Shown here piece by piece: positions 24,667 through 33,738 of a stretch of DNA of 47,848 bases. The stretch lies in NCBI GenBank assembly GCA_963974645.1, contig CAXBEA010000017.1:1-47848 (forward strand), given 5' to 3'. The notes below the pieces were generated by a model that did not search any database, had not been told where the DNA came from, and saw nothing but the letters and a program-made list of their open reading frames with translations. Every line of letters starts with the position of its first letter. Position 1 is the first letter of the stretch. A program made the position numbers and the translations under genes. Source of the DNA: Motiliproteus sp963974645. Its GTDB lineage: Bacteria > Pseudomonadota > Gammaproteobacteria > Pseudomonadales > Balneatricaceae.

Positions 24667-25170
24667 ATGTCTGATGCTGCGGTGAATGCTAAGTCCTTAG
24701 AATGGTTTCTAGCCGATGAACAGCAGATGGTGATGCTGGGAAAACAGTTGGGGCTCGCCTCGCGACCAGAGGCCAGTATCTATCTGCGCGGGAATCTGGG
24801 GATGGGGAAAACGACCCTTTGCCGGGGTGTGGTGCAGTCGTTTGGTCATACGGGCGTGGTTAAGAGTCCGACCTATACCCTGGTAGAGCCTTATGACTTC
24901 GGCCCGTGGTTGGTTTATCATTTTGATCTCTACCGCCTGGCAGATCCTGAGGAGCTTGAATACCTGGGTATTCGGGATTATTTTTCAGCGCCGGCGGTAC
25001 GTTTGATTGAATGGCCGGATCGTGGCAAGGGGATATTACCCAAGGCGGATCTGGAGTTGCAGATTGTCGTCGAAGGCACTGGTCGGCGGATTACAGTCAC
25101 CCCGCAGAGTGCTCGCGGGGCAGAGGTTGCTAAGGCTCTTGCAGAGAGTCGTTCCCAGATTGTCCGGTAG
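24667..25170 (+). CDS. tsaE: tRNA threonylcarbamoyladenosine biosynthesis ATPase TsaE
   Basis: ATPase that resets the TsaB-TsaD complex making t6A37 in ANN-decoding tRNAs. Walker A is GNLGMGKTT (42-50), followed by VKSPTYTLVEPY and VYHFDLYRLADPEELEYLG, then LIEWPDRG. 167 residues. Sits between nnrE and amiC as in E. coli and Pseudomonas. Confidence 0.97.
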   Translation: MSDAAVNAKSLEWFLADEQQMVMLGKQLGLASRPEASIYLRGNLGMGKTTLCRGVVQSFGHTGVVKSPTYTLVEPYDFGPWLVYHFDLYRLADPEELEYLGIRDYFSAPAVRLIEWPDRGKGILPKADLELQIVVEGTGRRITVTPQSARGAEVAKALAESRSQIVR

Positions 25171-25230
25171 CCAGGCGGACTGCAATCTTAAGCGGCAATA
25201 TCAACAGATGGGTCAGTGTTGAGAAGGGCT

Positions 25231-26568
25231 ATGTACAGAGTGTTACAGAACGTTTGGTTGCAGGCAGTGTTATTAACCCTGTCGATGGTTTCGTTCGGCT
25301 GGGCCGGTAGCATTGAGCATGTGCGGATCTGGCCAGCGCCCGATCACACCCGGCTAGTGTTCGATCTTTCCCGTTCGGTGACCCACAACCTGTTCACACT
25401 GTCCAATCCCGAGCGGATTGTGATCGATATCAGTGATAGCCAGATGAAGGCTGTTTTGGCCGATCTGGATCTGTCAAAAACCCCGATCAGGAGTATTCGC
25501 AGCGGTAAGCGCGGGGCCAGCGGGGTGCGGATCGTGCTCGATCTGCAGCATAAAACCCAGCCGCGTAGTTTTGATCTGCCGCCAAATGATAAATACGGAC
25601 ACCGGCTGGTCGTGGATCTCGTCAATGAGGATAAACCGGCTGCGGTTAAACCCACCTCGGTGGCCACCAAGCTGCTAGCTCATCGGGATATCGTGATCGC
25701 CATCGACGCGGGTCATGGTGGAGACGATCCGGGTGCGATCGGGCCGGGCCGAGTGCAGGAGAAGGTGGTCGTGCTGGCTATTGCTAAAGAGCTTGCGTCA
25801 CTGCTCGATCAGGAACCGGGCTTTAAGCCGGTGCTGATACGTGACGATGATTATTATGTCGGGTTGCGCGACCGAACCCGGAAAGCCCGTAAGGCCGGGG
25901 CTGATCTGTTTGTCTCGATCCATGCCGATGCGTTTAAAAACACAAGGGCGCGGGGGGCGTCGGTGTGGACACTCTCCTCCCGCGGCGCCTCCAGTGAGAT
26001 GGGGCGCTGGTTGGCAGGGCGTGAGAACAGCGCGGATCTGATCGGTGGCGTGGGCACGCTGGGCAAGGATAGCAGCAACGACTTGCTGGAAGGGGTGTTG
26101 CTGGATATGTCGATGAATTCCAGTATCAGCCACTCGCGTGAAGCCGGAGGCTATATTCAAAAGCAGATGAGCGGTGTGGCCCATATGCATAAGAAGGATG
26201 TTCAGTACGCCGGCTTTATGGTGCTTAAATCACCCGATATTCCCTCCATTTTGGTTGAAACCGGGTTTATCTCCAACCCTAAAGAGGCGCGCTTGCTGCA
26301 GGATAGAGGGCATCAACGTAAGCTTGCCAAGTCGATGTTCAATGGGATTAAAACCCACTTCAGCCGCAAACCACCGCCCTCGACCTATTTAGCCCGTAAG
26401 CTTAACGGTGCTGATTCCTCGGCCAGTCGCTACCGTGTTGCCAGGGGTGACACCCTGTCGGTCATTGCTAGCCGTAACAAGGTCCCGCTAAAACGTTTGC
26501 GAGAGCTTAACGGTCTCTCCTCCGATATGATTCGGGTTGGACAGCTGCTGCATATTCCCGCATCCTGA
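25231..26568 (+). CDS. N-acetylmuramoyl-L-alanine amidase (AmiB/AmiC type) with AMIN and LysM domains
   Basis: Periplasmic zinc amidase that cuts peptide stems from glycan strands to separate daughter cells; recruited by its AMIN domain. Order: signal peptide (hydrophobic run to about residue 27), AMIN domain (about 30-135), Amidase_3 catalytic domain (about 155-380) with IDAGHGGDDPGAIG (His, then the metal Glu in RVQEKVVVLAIA), VSIHADAF (second His) and VETGFISNPKEA (catalytic Glu), then one C-terminal LysM (YRVARGDTLSVIASRNKVP). A GTG at 25216 would add five residues; I use the ATG at 25231 after GAGAAGG, though spacing is short. About 445 residues. The exact paralogue (AmiB or AmiC) is not assigned; LysM favours AmiB-like. 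Confidence 0.95.
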   Translation: MYRVLQNVWLQAVLLTLSMVSFGWAGSIEHVRIWPAPDHTRLVFDLSRSVTHNLFTLSNPERIVIDISDSQMKAVLADLDLSKTPIRSIRSGKRGASGVRIVLDLQHKTQPRSFDLPPNDKYGHRLVVDLVNEDKPAAVKPTSVATKLLAHRDIVIAIDAGHGGDDPGAIGPGRVQEKVVVLAIAKELASLLDQEPGFKPVLIRDDDYYVGLRDRTRKARKAGADLFVSIHADAFKNTRARGASVWTLSSRGASSEMGRWLAGRENSADLIGGVGTLGKDSSNDLLEGVLLDMSMNSSISHSREAGGYIQKQMSGVAHMHKKDVQYAGFMVLKSPDIPSILVETGFISNPKEARLLQDRGHQRKLAKSMFNGIKTHFSRKPPPSTYLARKLNGADSSASRYRVARGDTLSVIASRNKVPLKRLRELNGLSSDMIRVGQLLHIPAS

Positions 26569-26614
26569 GCGCCGCTCGCACCCTGTTATCCATCCCCAGC
26601 GTTTAGAGAGTCTG

Positions 26615-28504
26615 ATGAACCGGATTGCCCTACTGTCCCCGCGCCTTGCTAACCAGATCGCAGCTGGCGAAGTTGTCGAACGCCCTGCCTCGGTGGTTAA
26701 GGAGTTACTTGAAAATAGTCTGGATGCAGGCGCTGACCGGATCGATATCGACGTCGAGCAGGGCGGCGTCAAACTGATCCGGTTGCGTGATAACGGCCAG
26801 GGTGTGATCAAGCAGGATCTGGAGTTGGCGCTGAGTCGACACGCGACCAGTAAAATTTATAATCTGGATGACCTTGAAGCCGTGGCGACGCTCGGCTTTC
26901 GTGGCGAAGCTCTTGCGAGTATCAGTTCAGTTTCACGGCTAACCCTGACCTCGCAGGCGCAGGGTGAAGATCAGGCCTGGCAGGTCTGCGCAGAAGGGCG
27001 GGAGATGCAATCGCAGCTAACCCCTGCCGCGCATCCGCAGGGGACAACGATCGAAGTTAGAGACCTGTTTTTTAACACCCCGGCGCGGCGTAAGTTTTTG
27101 CGTACCGAGAAGACTGAGTTTGGTCATCTGGAAGAGGTCGTTAAGCGGCTGGCGTTAAGCCGCGCTGATGTGGCGATCACGCTGCGCCATAACGGTAGAG
27201 TTATCCATCAGCTCCGTCCGGCTACGTCAACGGTTGAACTGGAACGGCGAGTCGCCTCGCTGTGCGGACCTGCATTTATGGAAAATGCTCTAGCCCTGGA
27301 TGTGGAGGCGGCAGGGTTGCGGCTCAGGGGCTGGGTGGGTCTGCCGACGTTTTCACGCTCGCAGGCGGATCTGCAGTACTTTTTTGTCAACGGACGCGCT
27401 ATTCGCGACAAGCTGGTGGGGCACGCCGTTCGGCAAGCATACCGCGATGTACTCTATAGCGGTCGGCACTCAACTTTTGTGTTGTTTCTGGAACTCAGCC
27501 CCGCCGATGTCGATGTCAATGTGCATCCGACCAAGCACGAGGTGCGTTTTCGTGAAGGACGCTTGGTGCACGATTTTCTGTTTCGAACTCTGCATCGCGG
27601 GCTGGCAAGTGTGGTCCCTGGGAGCTCGCCGGTGGAAGCCGAGAATCACTCGGTTCAGGCCCAAGCCCAAACAGAAGCTCATGCCCAGCCAAGGACTGAG
27701 CATCCGCAGATGCAGGATCAGCATGCCATGCCGCTGGCATTTACGCGTCCCCAGGCTCCGCTGAAGCACGGAGAGGTGCAGGAGCAGATAGCGACTTACG
27801 CAGCGCTGCATCCAGAACCTGGGCGGAGCGACCCCAGCTTGAGAGGGCGGGTGCAGCCACCAGGTGCTGGATTAGATCGGCTGATCGCTGATCTGGCGAC
27901 AGAAGATGCGGCAACCCAGGCGCCGCCACTGGGTTACGCCCTGGGGCAGCTGCATGGGGTCTACATCCTGGCACAAAACCTCCAGGGGCTGGTGGTGGTG
28001 GATATGCATGCCGCGCATGAGCGGGTGGTCTACGAACGCCTCAAGCAGGCCTATGCCGAGCAGGGGGTAACCTCGCAGCCGCTGCTGGTGCCTCAGTCAA
28101 TGGCGGTGAGCGCGCATGAGGCCGATTGCGCCGAGGAGTTTGCCGAGCTGTTCCAGCGTCTGGGTTTTGAATTGGAGCGGATGAGCGAAGAGTCCTTGGT
28201 GCTGCGTCAGCTTCCTGCCTTGCTCAAGCAGAGCAGTGCCGAGCAGCTCCTACGCGATGTACTGGCGGATTTGCGGGTGCTCGGAAGCAGCGATCGAATT
28301 GAAGCCGAGTTGGATCGTATTCTGGCAACGATGGCGTGCCATGGTTCTGTCCGGGCCAATCGCCAGCTAACCCTACCGGAGATGAATGCGCTGCTGCGGG
28401 ATATGGAGCGGACTGAGCGCAGCGGCCAGTGCAACCACGGACGTCCCACCTGGACCCAGATGGATATGCAGGGCTTGGATAAGCTGTTTTTGAGGGGGCA
28501 GTGA
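26615..28504 (+). CDS. mutL: DNA mismatch repair protein MutL
   Basis: GHKL ATPase that links MutS to the downstream nicking and unwinding steps. N-terminal ATPase motifs: AAGEVVERP, ELLENSLDAGA, RDNGQGV, TLGFRGEALASISSV. Residues about 340-440 form a Gln/Pro-rich linker. The C-terminal domain carries D463-M-H-A-x2-E469-x4-E474, ACH at 574-576 and CNHGRP at 606-611. These match the metal-binding motifs of MutL endonucleases, except that Gln of DQHA is Met. The ATG at 26615 is the family start (MNRIALLSPRLANQIAAGEV). 629 residues. Overlaps miaA by TGATG-type coupling. Confidence 0.97.
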   Translation: MNRIALLSPRLANQIAAGEVVERPASVVKELLENSLDAGADRIDIDVEQGGVKLIRLRDNGQGVIKQDLELALSRHATSKIYNLDDLEAVATLGFRGEALASISSVSRLTLTSQAQGEDQAWQVCAEGREMQSQLTPAAHPQGTTIEVRDLFFNTPARRKFLRTEKTEFGHLEEVVKRLALSRADVAITLRHNGRVIHQLRPATSTVELERRVASLCGPAFMENALALDVEAAGLRLRGWVGLPTFSRSQADLQYFFVNGRAIRDKLVGHAVRQAYRDVLYSGRHSTFVLFLELSPADVDVNVHPTKHEVRFREGRLVHDFLFRTLHRGLASVVPGSSPVEAENHSVQAQAQTEAHAQPRTEHPQMQDQHAMPLAFTRPQAPLKHGEVQEQIATYAALHPEPGRSDPSLRGRVQPPGAGLDRLIADLATEDAATQAPPLGYALGQLHGVYILAQNLQGLVVVDMHAAHERVVYERLKQAYAEQGVTSQPLLVPQSMAVSAHEADCAEEFAELFQRLGFELERMSEESLVLRQLPALLKQSSAEQLLRDVLADLRVLGSSDRIEAELDRILATMACHGSVRANRQLTLPEMNALLRDMERTERSGQCNHGRPTWTQMDMQGLDKLFLRGQ

Positions 28505-29457
28505 TGCGCAGTGAAGCAGGGTCTGAAACCGCGCTGCCGGTGATCTGTCTGATGGGCGCTACCGCAACCGGCAAGACCGATCTGGCGGTGAAGCTCGCCG
28601 AGCAACTGCCTTGCGATCTTATCAGTGTCGATTCGGCGCTGATCTATCGGGGGATGGATCTGGGTACCGCCAAGCCAGATGCCGAACTGCTGGCACGCGC
28701 GCCGCATCGACTGATCGATATCCGCGACCCTGCCGAAAGCTACTCTGCCGCCGAGTTTCGTCGCGATGCGCTGGCTGAAATAAACGCTATTCATCAAAAC
28801 GGACGGATTCCGTTGCTGGTGGGTGGAACCATGCTCTATTTTAAAGCGCTGCTGGAGGGGCTCGCTGAGTTGCCTAAGGCCGATCCTGAGGTGCGACAGC
28901 GTCTGCTGGATCAGGCTGGCGCTGAGGGCTGGGATGTCTTGCACCGGCGCCTGGAACAGGTCGATCCCGTATCGGCGCAACGGATTCACCCTAACGATCC
29001 GCAGCGCTTACAGCGAGCGCTGGAGGTCTACGAGCTAACTGGGCAGACCCTGACCGATTTATGGCAGCAACAACAGGGTGCCGTGCTGCCTTTTACCCCG
29101 TTGCAGTTGAATCTGCAGGTGTCTGATCGCGCCTTGCTGCACCGGCGGATCGAACAGCGTTTTCAGGCCATGCTTGAGGCTGGTTTTGAGCAGGAAGTTC
29201 GGGCACTGTATCAGCGCGGTGATCTGAATCCGGCGATGCCCTCGATTCGCTGTGTTGGCTACCGGCAAATGTGGGCTTACATCGAAGGCGAAAGCAGTCA
29301 CGAGGCGATGGTTGAGCGGGGTATTATCACTACCCGGCAGCTGGCCAAGCGACAGATGACCTGGCTGCGAAGCTGGCGGGATGCGCAGCGAATCGATGCT
29401 TGTGATGTCAATATAATCAGCAATACCTTGAAATTAGTAGATGACTACCTTATATAG
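28504..29457 (+). CDS. miaA: tRNA dimethylallyltransferase MiaA
   Basis: Adds the dimethylallyl group to N6 of A37 in tRNAs reading codons that start with U. P-loop GATATGKTDLAVKLA, SVDSALIYRGMDLGTAKP, HRLIDIRDPAESYSAAEF, LLVGGTMLYFKALLEGLAE, and SIRCVGYRQMWAYIEG. The start ATG (28504) overlaps the mutL stop (28502-28504); a GTG one codon before is also in frame. 317 residues. hfq follows after 132 bp of AT-rich DNA. Confidence 0.97.
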   Translation: MRSEAGSETALPVICLMGATATGKTDLAVKLAEQLPCDLISVDSALIYRGMDLGTAKPDAELLARAPHRLIDIRDPAESYSAAEFRRDALAEINAIHQNGRIPLLVGGTMLYFKALLEGLAELPKADPEVRQRLLDQAGAEGWDVLHRRLEQVDPVSAQRIHPNDPQRLQRALEVYELTGQTLTDLWQQQQGAVLPFTPLQLNLQVSDRALLHRRIEQRFQAMLEAGFEQEVRALYQRGDLNPAMPSIRCVGYRQMWAYIEGESSHEAMVERGIITTRQLAKRQMTWLRSWRDAQRIDACDVNIISNTLKLVDDYLI

Positions 29458-29589
29458 GTTGTTCGTTGGGCCGATAGCGCACATTTGAATTAAGCTAGAT
29501 TTGTTTTGAGTCTGAAACAAAGTAGACTTAATAAATAAATCTCTATTAGCTATAAATATTTGTAAATCAAAAGCTTTAAGGAGTTCCAA

Positions 29590-29832
29590 ATGTCAAAAGG
29601 GCAAACCTTACAAGACCCTTATCTAAATGTGTTGCGCAAGGAACGGGTTCCTGTTTCTATCTTTCTGGTCAACGGTATCAAGCTGCAGGGGCAGATCGAA
29701 TCTTTCGATCAATTTGTGATCCTGCTGAAAAATACAGTGAGTCAGATGGTTTATAAGCATGCCATCTCTACCGTTGTGCCCTCGCGTCCGGTAAAAACCC
29801 CTGTCCAAGTCTTTGAAGGCGACGACGTCTAA
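29590..29832 (+). CDS. hfq: RNA chaperone Hfq
   Basis: Hexameric Sm-like protein that pairs small RNAs with mRNAs. Sm1 (VSIFLVNGIKLQGQIESFDQFVILLKN) and Sm2 (VYKHAISTVVPSRPV) are intact. 80 residues with a short acidic tail (FEGDDV). TAAGGAG is seven bases upstream. The 132-bp gap before it is much more AT-rich than its surroundings, with several possible -10 hexamers, so hfq probably has its own promoter. Confidence 0.98.
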   Translation: MSKGQTLQDPYLNVLRKERVPVSIFLVNGIKLQGQIESFDQFVILLKNTVSQMVYKHAISTVVPSRPVKTPVQVFEGDDV

Positions 29833-29857
29833 AATTTCTATTCTATAAGGAAAGCTC

Positions 29858-31165
29858 TTGTTTTTTGATCGGCCCGATTCTGGCGAAATTGCAATACTGG
29901 TTCACATAGATCTGGCCGAAGACTCCCAGCGGGAAGACCCGAAGGAGTTTGAAGAGCTTGCCCTATCTGCGGGTGCGGATCCTGTTGCCTTGGTCGCCGG
30001 TTCTCGTAAGCGTATCAGTTCTCGGTATTTTGTTGGCGAGGGCAAGGCGCAAGAGATTGCAGAGATTGCGCGCCAGCACGATGCCAAGCTGGTTCTTTTC
30101 AACCACGCGTTGTCGCCGAGCCAGGAGCGTAACCTTGAGCGGCTGTTTGAATGCCGAGTGCTAGACCGTACCGGTCTGATTCTGGATATTTTCGCCCAGC
30201 GTGCGCGTACCTACGAGGGCAAGTTGCAGGTGGAGTTGGCGCAGTTGGAGCATATGTCGACCCGGCTAGTGCGTGGTTGGACCCACTTGGAGCGGCAGAA
30301 GGGTGGAATAGGCCTTCGGGGTCCAGGCGAGACCCAGTTGGAGACAGACCGTCGTCTGCTGCGGGTACGGATCAAGTCGATTCTGGGTCGGTTGGATAAG
30401 GTTCGAAAACAGCGGGATCAAGGGCGTCGTCAGCGACAGCGGGCTGCTATATCAACGGTTTCGCTGGTGGGTTACACCAACGCCGGAAAATCGACGTTGT
30501 TTAATCGAATGACCGAATCTGAGGTGTTTGCTGCGGATCAGTTGTTTGCGACGCTGGATCCTACGCTTAGACGGATCGAGGTTGGCGATATTGGCTCGGT
30601 GGTGTTAGCCGATACGGTGGGTTTTATTCGCCATCTGCCGCATAAGCTGGTCGAGGCTTTTCGGGCCACACTGCAGGAAACTATCGAGTCTAGCCTGTTG
30701 TTGCATGTGATCGATGCGGCAAGTCCTGAAAGGGATGAAAATGTGGCGCAGGTCGAGTTGGTGCTAGGTGAAATTGGCGCCAGTAATATCCCGGTCCTTG
30801 AAATTTACAATAAGATTGACCTACTTGGAGAACCAAGGCCAAGGATTGATCGCGATGATCAGGGGCGTCCGCAACGAGTTTGGTTGTCTGCTGCTTCGGG
30901 GATGGGTGTTGAGTTGTTATACACGGCGATTGCCGAACTTCTGGGGGATGAGGTTGTCCATCAGACGTTGCACTTGAATCCGGGTGAGGGAGCATTTCGG
31001 GCTCAGCTATACGCCCAGGGGGCGGTGGTTCAGGAGGATGCCGACGAACAGGGAGGGCTGGCACTTGAAGTCCGACTGCAAAAACGGGATCTACTGCAGA
31101 TGTTGACGCGAGTGGGAATCCCCTCAGAGCGCTTTTTCCCACCCGCAGAAAAAGATTTTTGGTGA
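29858..31165 (+). CDS. hflX: Ribosome-splitting GTPase HflX
   Basis: GTPase that rescues stalled ribosomes, notably under heat stress. The start is TTG at 29858, preceded by ATAAGGAAA at good spacing; the resulting N terminus MFFDRPDSGEIAILVHI matches the family. N-terminal HflX domain with GLRGPGETQLETDRR, G1 GYTNAGKSTLFN, G3 ADTVGFI, and G4 YNKIDLL. 435 residues, 25 bp after hfq. Confidence 0.97.
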   Translation: MFFDRPDSGEIAILVHIDLAEDSQREDPKEFEELALSAGADPVALVAGSRKRISSRYFVGEGKAQEIAEIARQHDAKLVLFNHALSPSQERNLERLFECRVLDRTGLILDIFAQRARTYEGKLQVELAQLEHMSTRLVRGWTHLERQKGGIGLRGPGETQLETDRRLLRVRIKSILGRLDKVRKQRDQGRRQRQRAAISTVSLVGYTNAGKSTLFNRMTESEVFAADQLFATLDPTLRRIEVGDIGSVVLADTVGFIRHLPHKLVEAFRATLQETIESSLLLHVIDAASPERDENVAQVELVLGEIGASNIPVLEIYNKIDLLGEPRPRIDRDDQGRPQRVWLSAASGMGVELLYTAIAELLGDEVVHQTLHLNPGEGAFRAQLYAQGAVVQEDADEQGGLALEVRLQKRDLLQMLTRVGIPSERFFPPAEKDFW

Positions 31166-31264
31166 TCTATACCCCCTTGACGAGCCAAGGTGTCTTGCAA
31201 GGGGTAGCAGCGCTACCTACAATGCGCGGAAATATACAAATACTTAGACAATACGGAGACGCTT

Positions 31265-32440
31265 ATGGCTTGGAATGAGCCGGGTGGCAGCGGAAAGAAT
31301 CAGGACCCTTGGGGTAACGGCGATCGCGGTGGCAAGCGTAATGACGGGCCGCCCGATCTGGACGAGGCACTGCGCAAGCTACAAGAGAAGCTTAACGGCA
31401 TCTTTGGTGGCGGCAGTGGTAGTGGCAGCAGTGGCTCCGGCAAAGGAGGCTCCTTGGGTGTGGGTGGTGTGGTGCTGCTGATCGTTGGCTTGCTTGTGGT
31501 CTGGGCGGCGATGGGTTTCTACACCGTCAACGAGCAGGAGCGTGTTGTTGTTCTGCGCCTGGGCAAGTATCACGATACCGTGTTGCCAGGACTACGCTGG
31601 AACCCACCGCTGGTTGATCAGCGCTTTCCGGTCAATGTGACCCAGGTGCGTTCTAAGGATCACCGTGCGCTGATGCTGACCGAAGACGAAAATATCGTTG
31701 AGGTGGGGCTGAAGGTCCAGTATCGGGTTACCGATCCTAAATCCTTTGTGCTACAGGTACGCGATCCCGAGGTAAGCCTGGCGCATGCGACCGAAAGTGC
31801 TTTGCGGCACGTGGTGGGTACCTCGGAGATGCACTATGTTCTGACTGAGGGGCGTGAGTTGCTGGGTACCGATGTGCAGGAGCGGCTGCAGGGTTATATG
31901 GATGCCTATGGCACCGGTTTACGGATCTCCAAAATTAACGTTGAAAGCACCCGGGCACCGACGCAGGTACAGCCCGCCTTTGATGATGTGATCAAGGCAC
32001 GCGAAGACGAGCAGCGGGTTAAAAACGAGGCAGAATCTTACGCTAACGGTATCGTCCCTGAAGCGCGGGGTAAGTCACAGCGATTGCTCGAAGAGGCCAA
32101 CGCCTATCGCGAAGAGGTAGTTGCCAGAGCCCAGGGTGAAGCGGGCCGCTTTGAAAAACTGCTAACAGAATACAGTAAGGCGCCGGAAGTAACTCGGGAG
32201 CGGATGTATTTGGACGCAGTTACGACCGTGATGTCTAAATCGACCAAGGTGCTGATGGATGTAGAGGGCGGTAATAATATTATGTATTTGCCATTGGATC
32301 AGATGGTCAACCGGAGTCAGTCAGGTGCTAGCTTTGGCGGCGGTTCTGGTTTGGACGGCAATAGCGTAGAGCAGGTAGCTGACGAGGTGATAAATCGCCT
32401 GCGTCGTCGCCAGACATCCACGGTAAGGGAGGAGCGCTAA
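31265..32440 (+). CDS. hflK: FtsH modulator HflK
   Basis: Stomatin/prohibitin-family (SPFH) membrane protein that with HflC forms a large cage around the FtsH protease. Glycine- and serine-rich cytoplasmic N terminus (about 1-62), one membrane helix (about 64-85), then the SPFH domain (TVNEQERVVVLRLGKY onward) and a long helical region (KAREDEQRVKNEAESYANGI, RAQGEAGRFEKLLTEYSKAP). 391 residues. hflC begins one base after its stop, with GGGAGGAG across the junction. Confidence 0.97.
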   Translation: MAWNEPGGSGKNQDPWGNGDRGGKRNDGPPDLDEALRKLQEKLNGIFGGGSGSGSSGSGKGGSLGVGGVVLLIVGLLVVWAAMGFYTVNEQERVVVLRLGKYHDTVLPGLRWNPPLVDQRFPVNVTQVRSKDHRALMLTEDENIVEVGLKVQYRVTDPKSFVLQVRDPEVSLAHATESALRHVVGTSEMHYVLTEGRELLGTDVQERLQGYMDAYGTGLRISKINVESTRAPTQVQPAFDDVIKAREDEQRVKNEAESYANGIVPEARGKSQRLLEEANAYREEVVARAQGEAGRFEKLLTEYSKAPEVTRERMYLDAVTTVMSKSTKVLMDVEGGNNIMYLPLDQMVNRSQSGASFGGGSGLDGNSVEQVADEVINRLRRRQTSTVREER

Positions 32441-32441
32441 C

Positions 32442-33317
32442 ATGGGAGGACGTACTTTTATTGTTCTGGCGGGCCTGCTGCTGGTTATTGTTGGGCTTTC
32501 TAAGTCATTGTTCATTATCAACGAAACTGAGCGTGGTTTGATGCTTCGGTTTGGTGAGGTGGTAGAGGCGGACCTGCAGCCTGGGTTGCATCTGAAGATG
32601 CCGATCGTCAACACCGTGACTAAATTTGATGCGCGGGTGCAGACGCTGGATTCGCGTCCGCAGGATTACCTGACCCTGGAAAAAAAGCGTCTGATCGTCG
32701 ATTCTTTTGTCAAGTGGCGGATTGCGGATGTTAAAACCTACTACACCGCGACCTCGGGTGATGAGTTCCGTGCAGCTGATCTGCTGTCGTCAAGGATGGA
32801 TACGCGACTGCGGAACAAGTTCGGTCGTCGTACCCTCAATGAGGTGATCTCTGGTGAGCGCGAAGAGATGATGATTAGTCTGACCAAAGAACTCAACGAG
32901 ATCACCGAGGAGGAGTTGGGTATTCGGGTGGTCGATGTGCGGGTGAAGCGGATCGAGCTGCCGACTGAAGTGAGCCAGTCAGTCTACGACCGGATGCGGG
33001 CCGAGCGCGAGCGCGAGGCACGCGAGCTGCGCTCTAAGGGTAATGAGCTGGCTGAAGGTATTCGTGCCGATGCGGATCGACAGAAGACCGTACTGTTGGC
33101 CCAGGCGTTTCGTGAGGCTGAACTGACCCGAGGTGAGGGTGATGCGATCGCCTCCGCCACCTATGCCAAGGCGTATAACAAAAATGCCGAGTTCTACTCG
33201 TTTTATCGTAGCCTCGACGCCTACAAATCGACCTTTAGTAATAAGGGTGATGTGATGGTGTTGGATCCACGCGGAGATTTCTTTAAGTACCTGAACTCAG
33301 CTCAGGGAAAAAAGTAG
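32442..33317 (+). CDS. hflC: FtsH modulator HflC
   Basis: Partner of HflK. N-terminal membrane helix (FIVLAGLLLVIVGLSKSLFII), SPFH domain (INETERGLMLRFGEVV), a helical region ERERE-rich (VYDRMRAEREREARELRSKG), and the C-terminal YSFYRSLDAYKSTF and VLDPRGDFFKYL typical of HflC. 291 residues. Confidence 0.97.
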   Translation: MGGRTFIVLAGLLLVIVGLSKSLFIINETERGLMLRFGEVVEADLQPGLHLKMPIVNTVTKFDARVQTLDSRPQDYLTLEKKRLIVDSFVKWRIADVKTYYTATSGDEFRAADLLSSRMDTRLRNKFGRRTLNEVISGEREEMMISLTKELNEITEEELGIRVVDVRVKRIELPTEVSQSVYDRMRAEREREARELRSKGNELAEGIRADADRQKTVLLAQAFREAELTRGEGDAIASATYAKAYNKNAEFYSFYRSLDAYKSTFSNKGDVMVLDPRGDFFKYLNSAQGKK

Positions 33318-33393
33318 TTAGCGACAGTCGCAGCCCGGCCTCTTGATCGAGGATCGGGGCTGCGTTTATCGATGCATTGGTGTATCATTTCGT

Positions 33394-33417
33394 AAACCGG
33401 GGCGCTTCCCGGTTTTT
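33394..33417 (+). terminator. Terminator between hflC and the yjeT-like gene
   Basis: Arms AAACCGGG and CCCGGTTT with a GCGCTT loop followed by TTGTGTG after the T run. A second, weaker hairpin with GCAGCCC/GGGCTGC arms lies just before it at about 33330-33363. It separates the hfq-hflC part from yjeT-hisZ-purA. Confidence 0.75.
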
Positions 33418-33469
33418 GTGTGTCAGGGGTTCCAGAATTGCGGGTTTGAAGCCCGATTGAGAGAGTTTT

Positions 33470-33664
33470 ATGGAACTAGGACGCGAGTTATTGATCGCGT
33501 TTTGCCTGATGCTGATACTTGAGGGGGCTATCCCTTTCTTGTATCCGCAGCGCTGGCAGAATTTAGTCCAGCAGCTGGCGGGCATGGATGAGCGAACATT
33601 ACGAATCATCGGCTTGGTTAGCATGTTGATGGGGACTGTGTTGCTGTATGTCGTACGTTCGTAG
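33470..33664 (+). CDS. DUF2065 family small membrane protein (YjeT-like)
   Basis: 64 residues with two hydrophobic segments (LLIAFCLMLILEGAIPFLYP and IIGLVSMLMGTVLLYVV) joined by a short polar loop (RWQNLVQQLAGMDERTLR). It matches the DUF2065 proteins coded between hflC and hisZ/purA in gammaproteobacteria; their function is unknown. The ATG is preceded by GAGAGAG. Confidence 0.9.
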   Translation: MELGRELLIAFCLMLILEGAIPFLYPQRWQNLVQQLAGMDERTLRIIGLVSMLMGTVLLYVVRS

Positions 33665-33738
33665 CCCTTATTAAACGTTTTTGATTGCTGTTTTGTCACC
33701 CTTTGTTGTTATTGCTCTTAGTGGGAGCCCGTTACTAG

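Noticed and set aside
29858..29860. HflX start placed at a later ATG
   Set aside because: TTG at 29858 has a good ribosome-binding site and gives the conserved N terminus; no ATG nearby would keep it.
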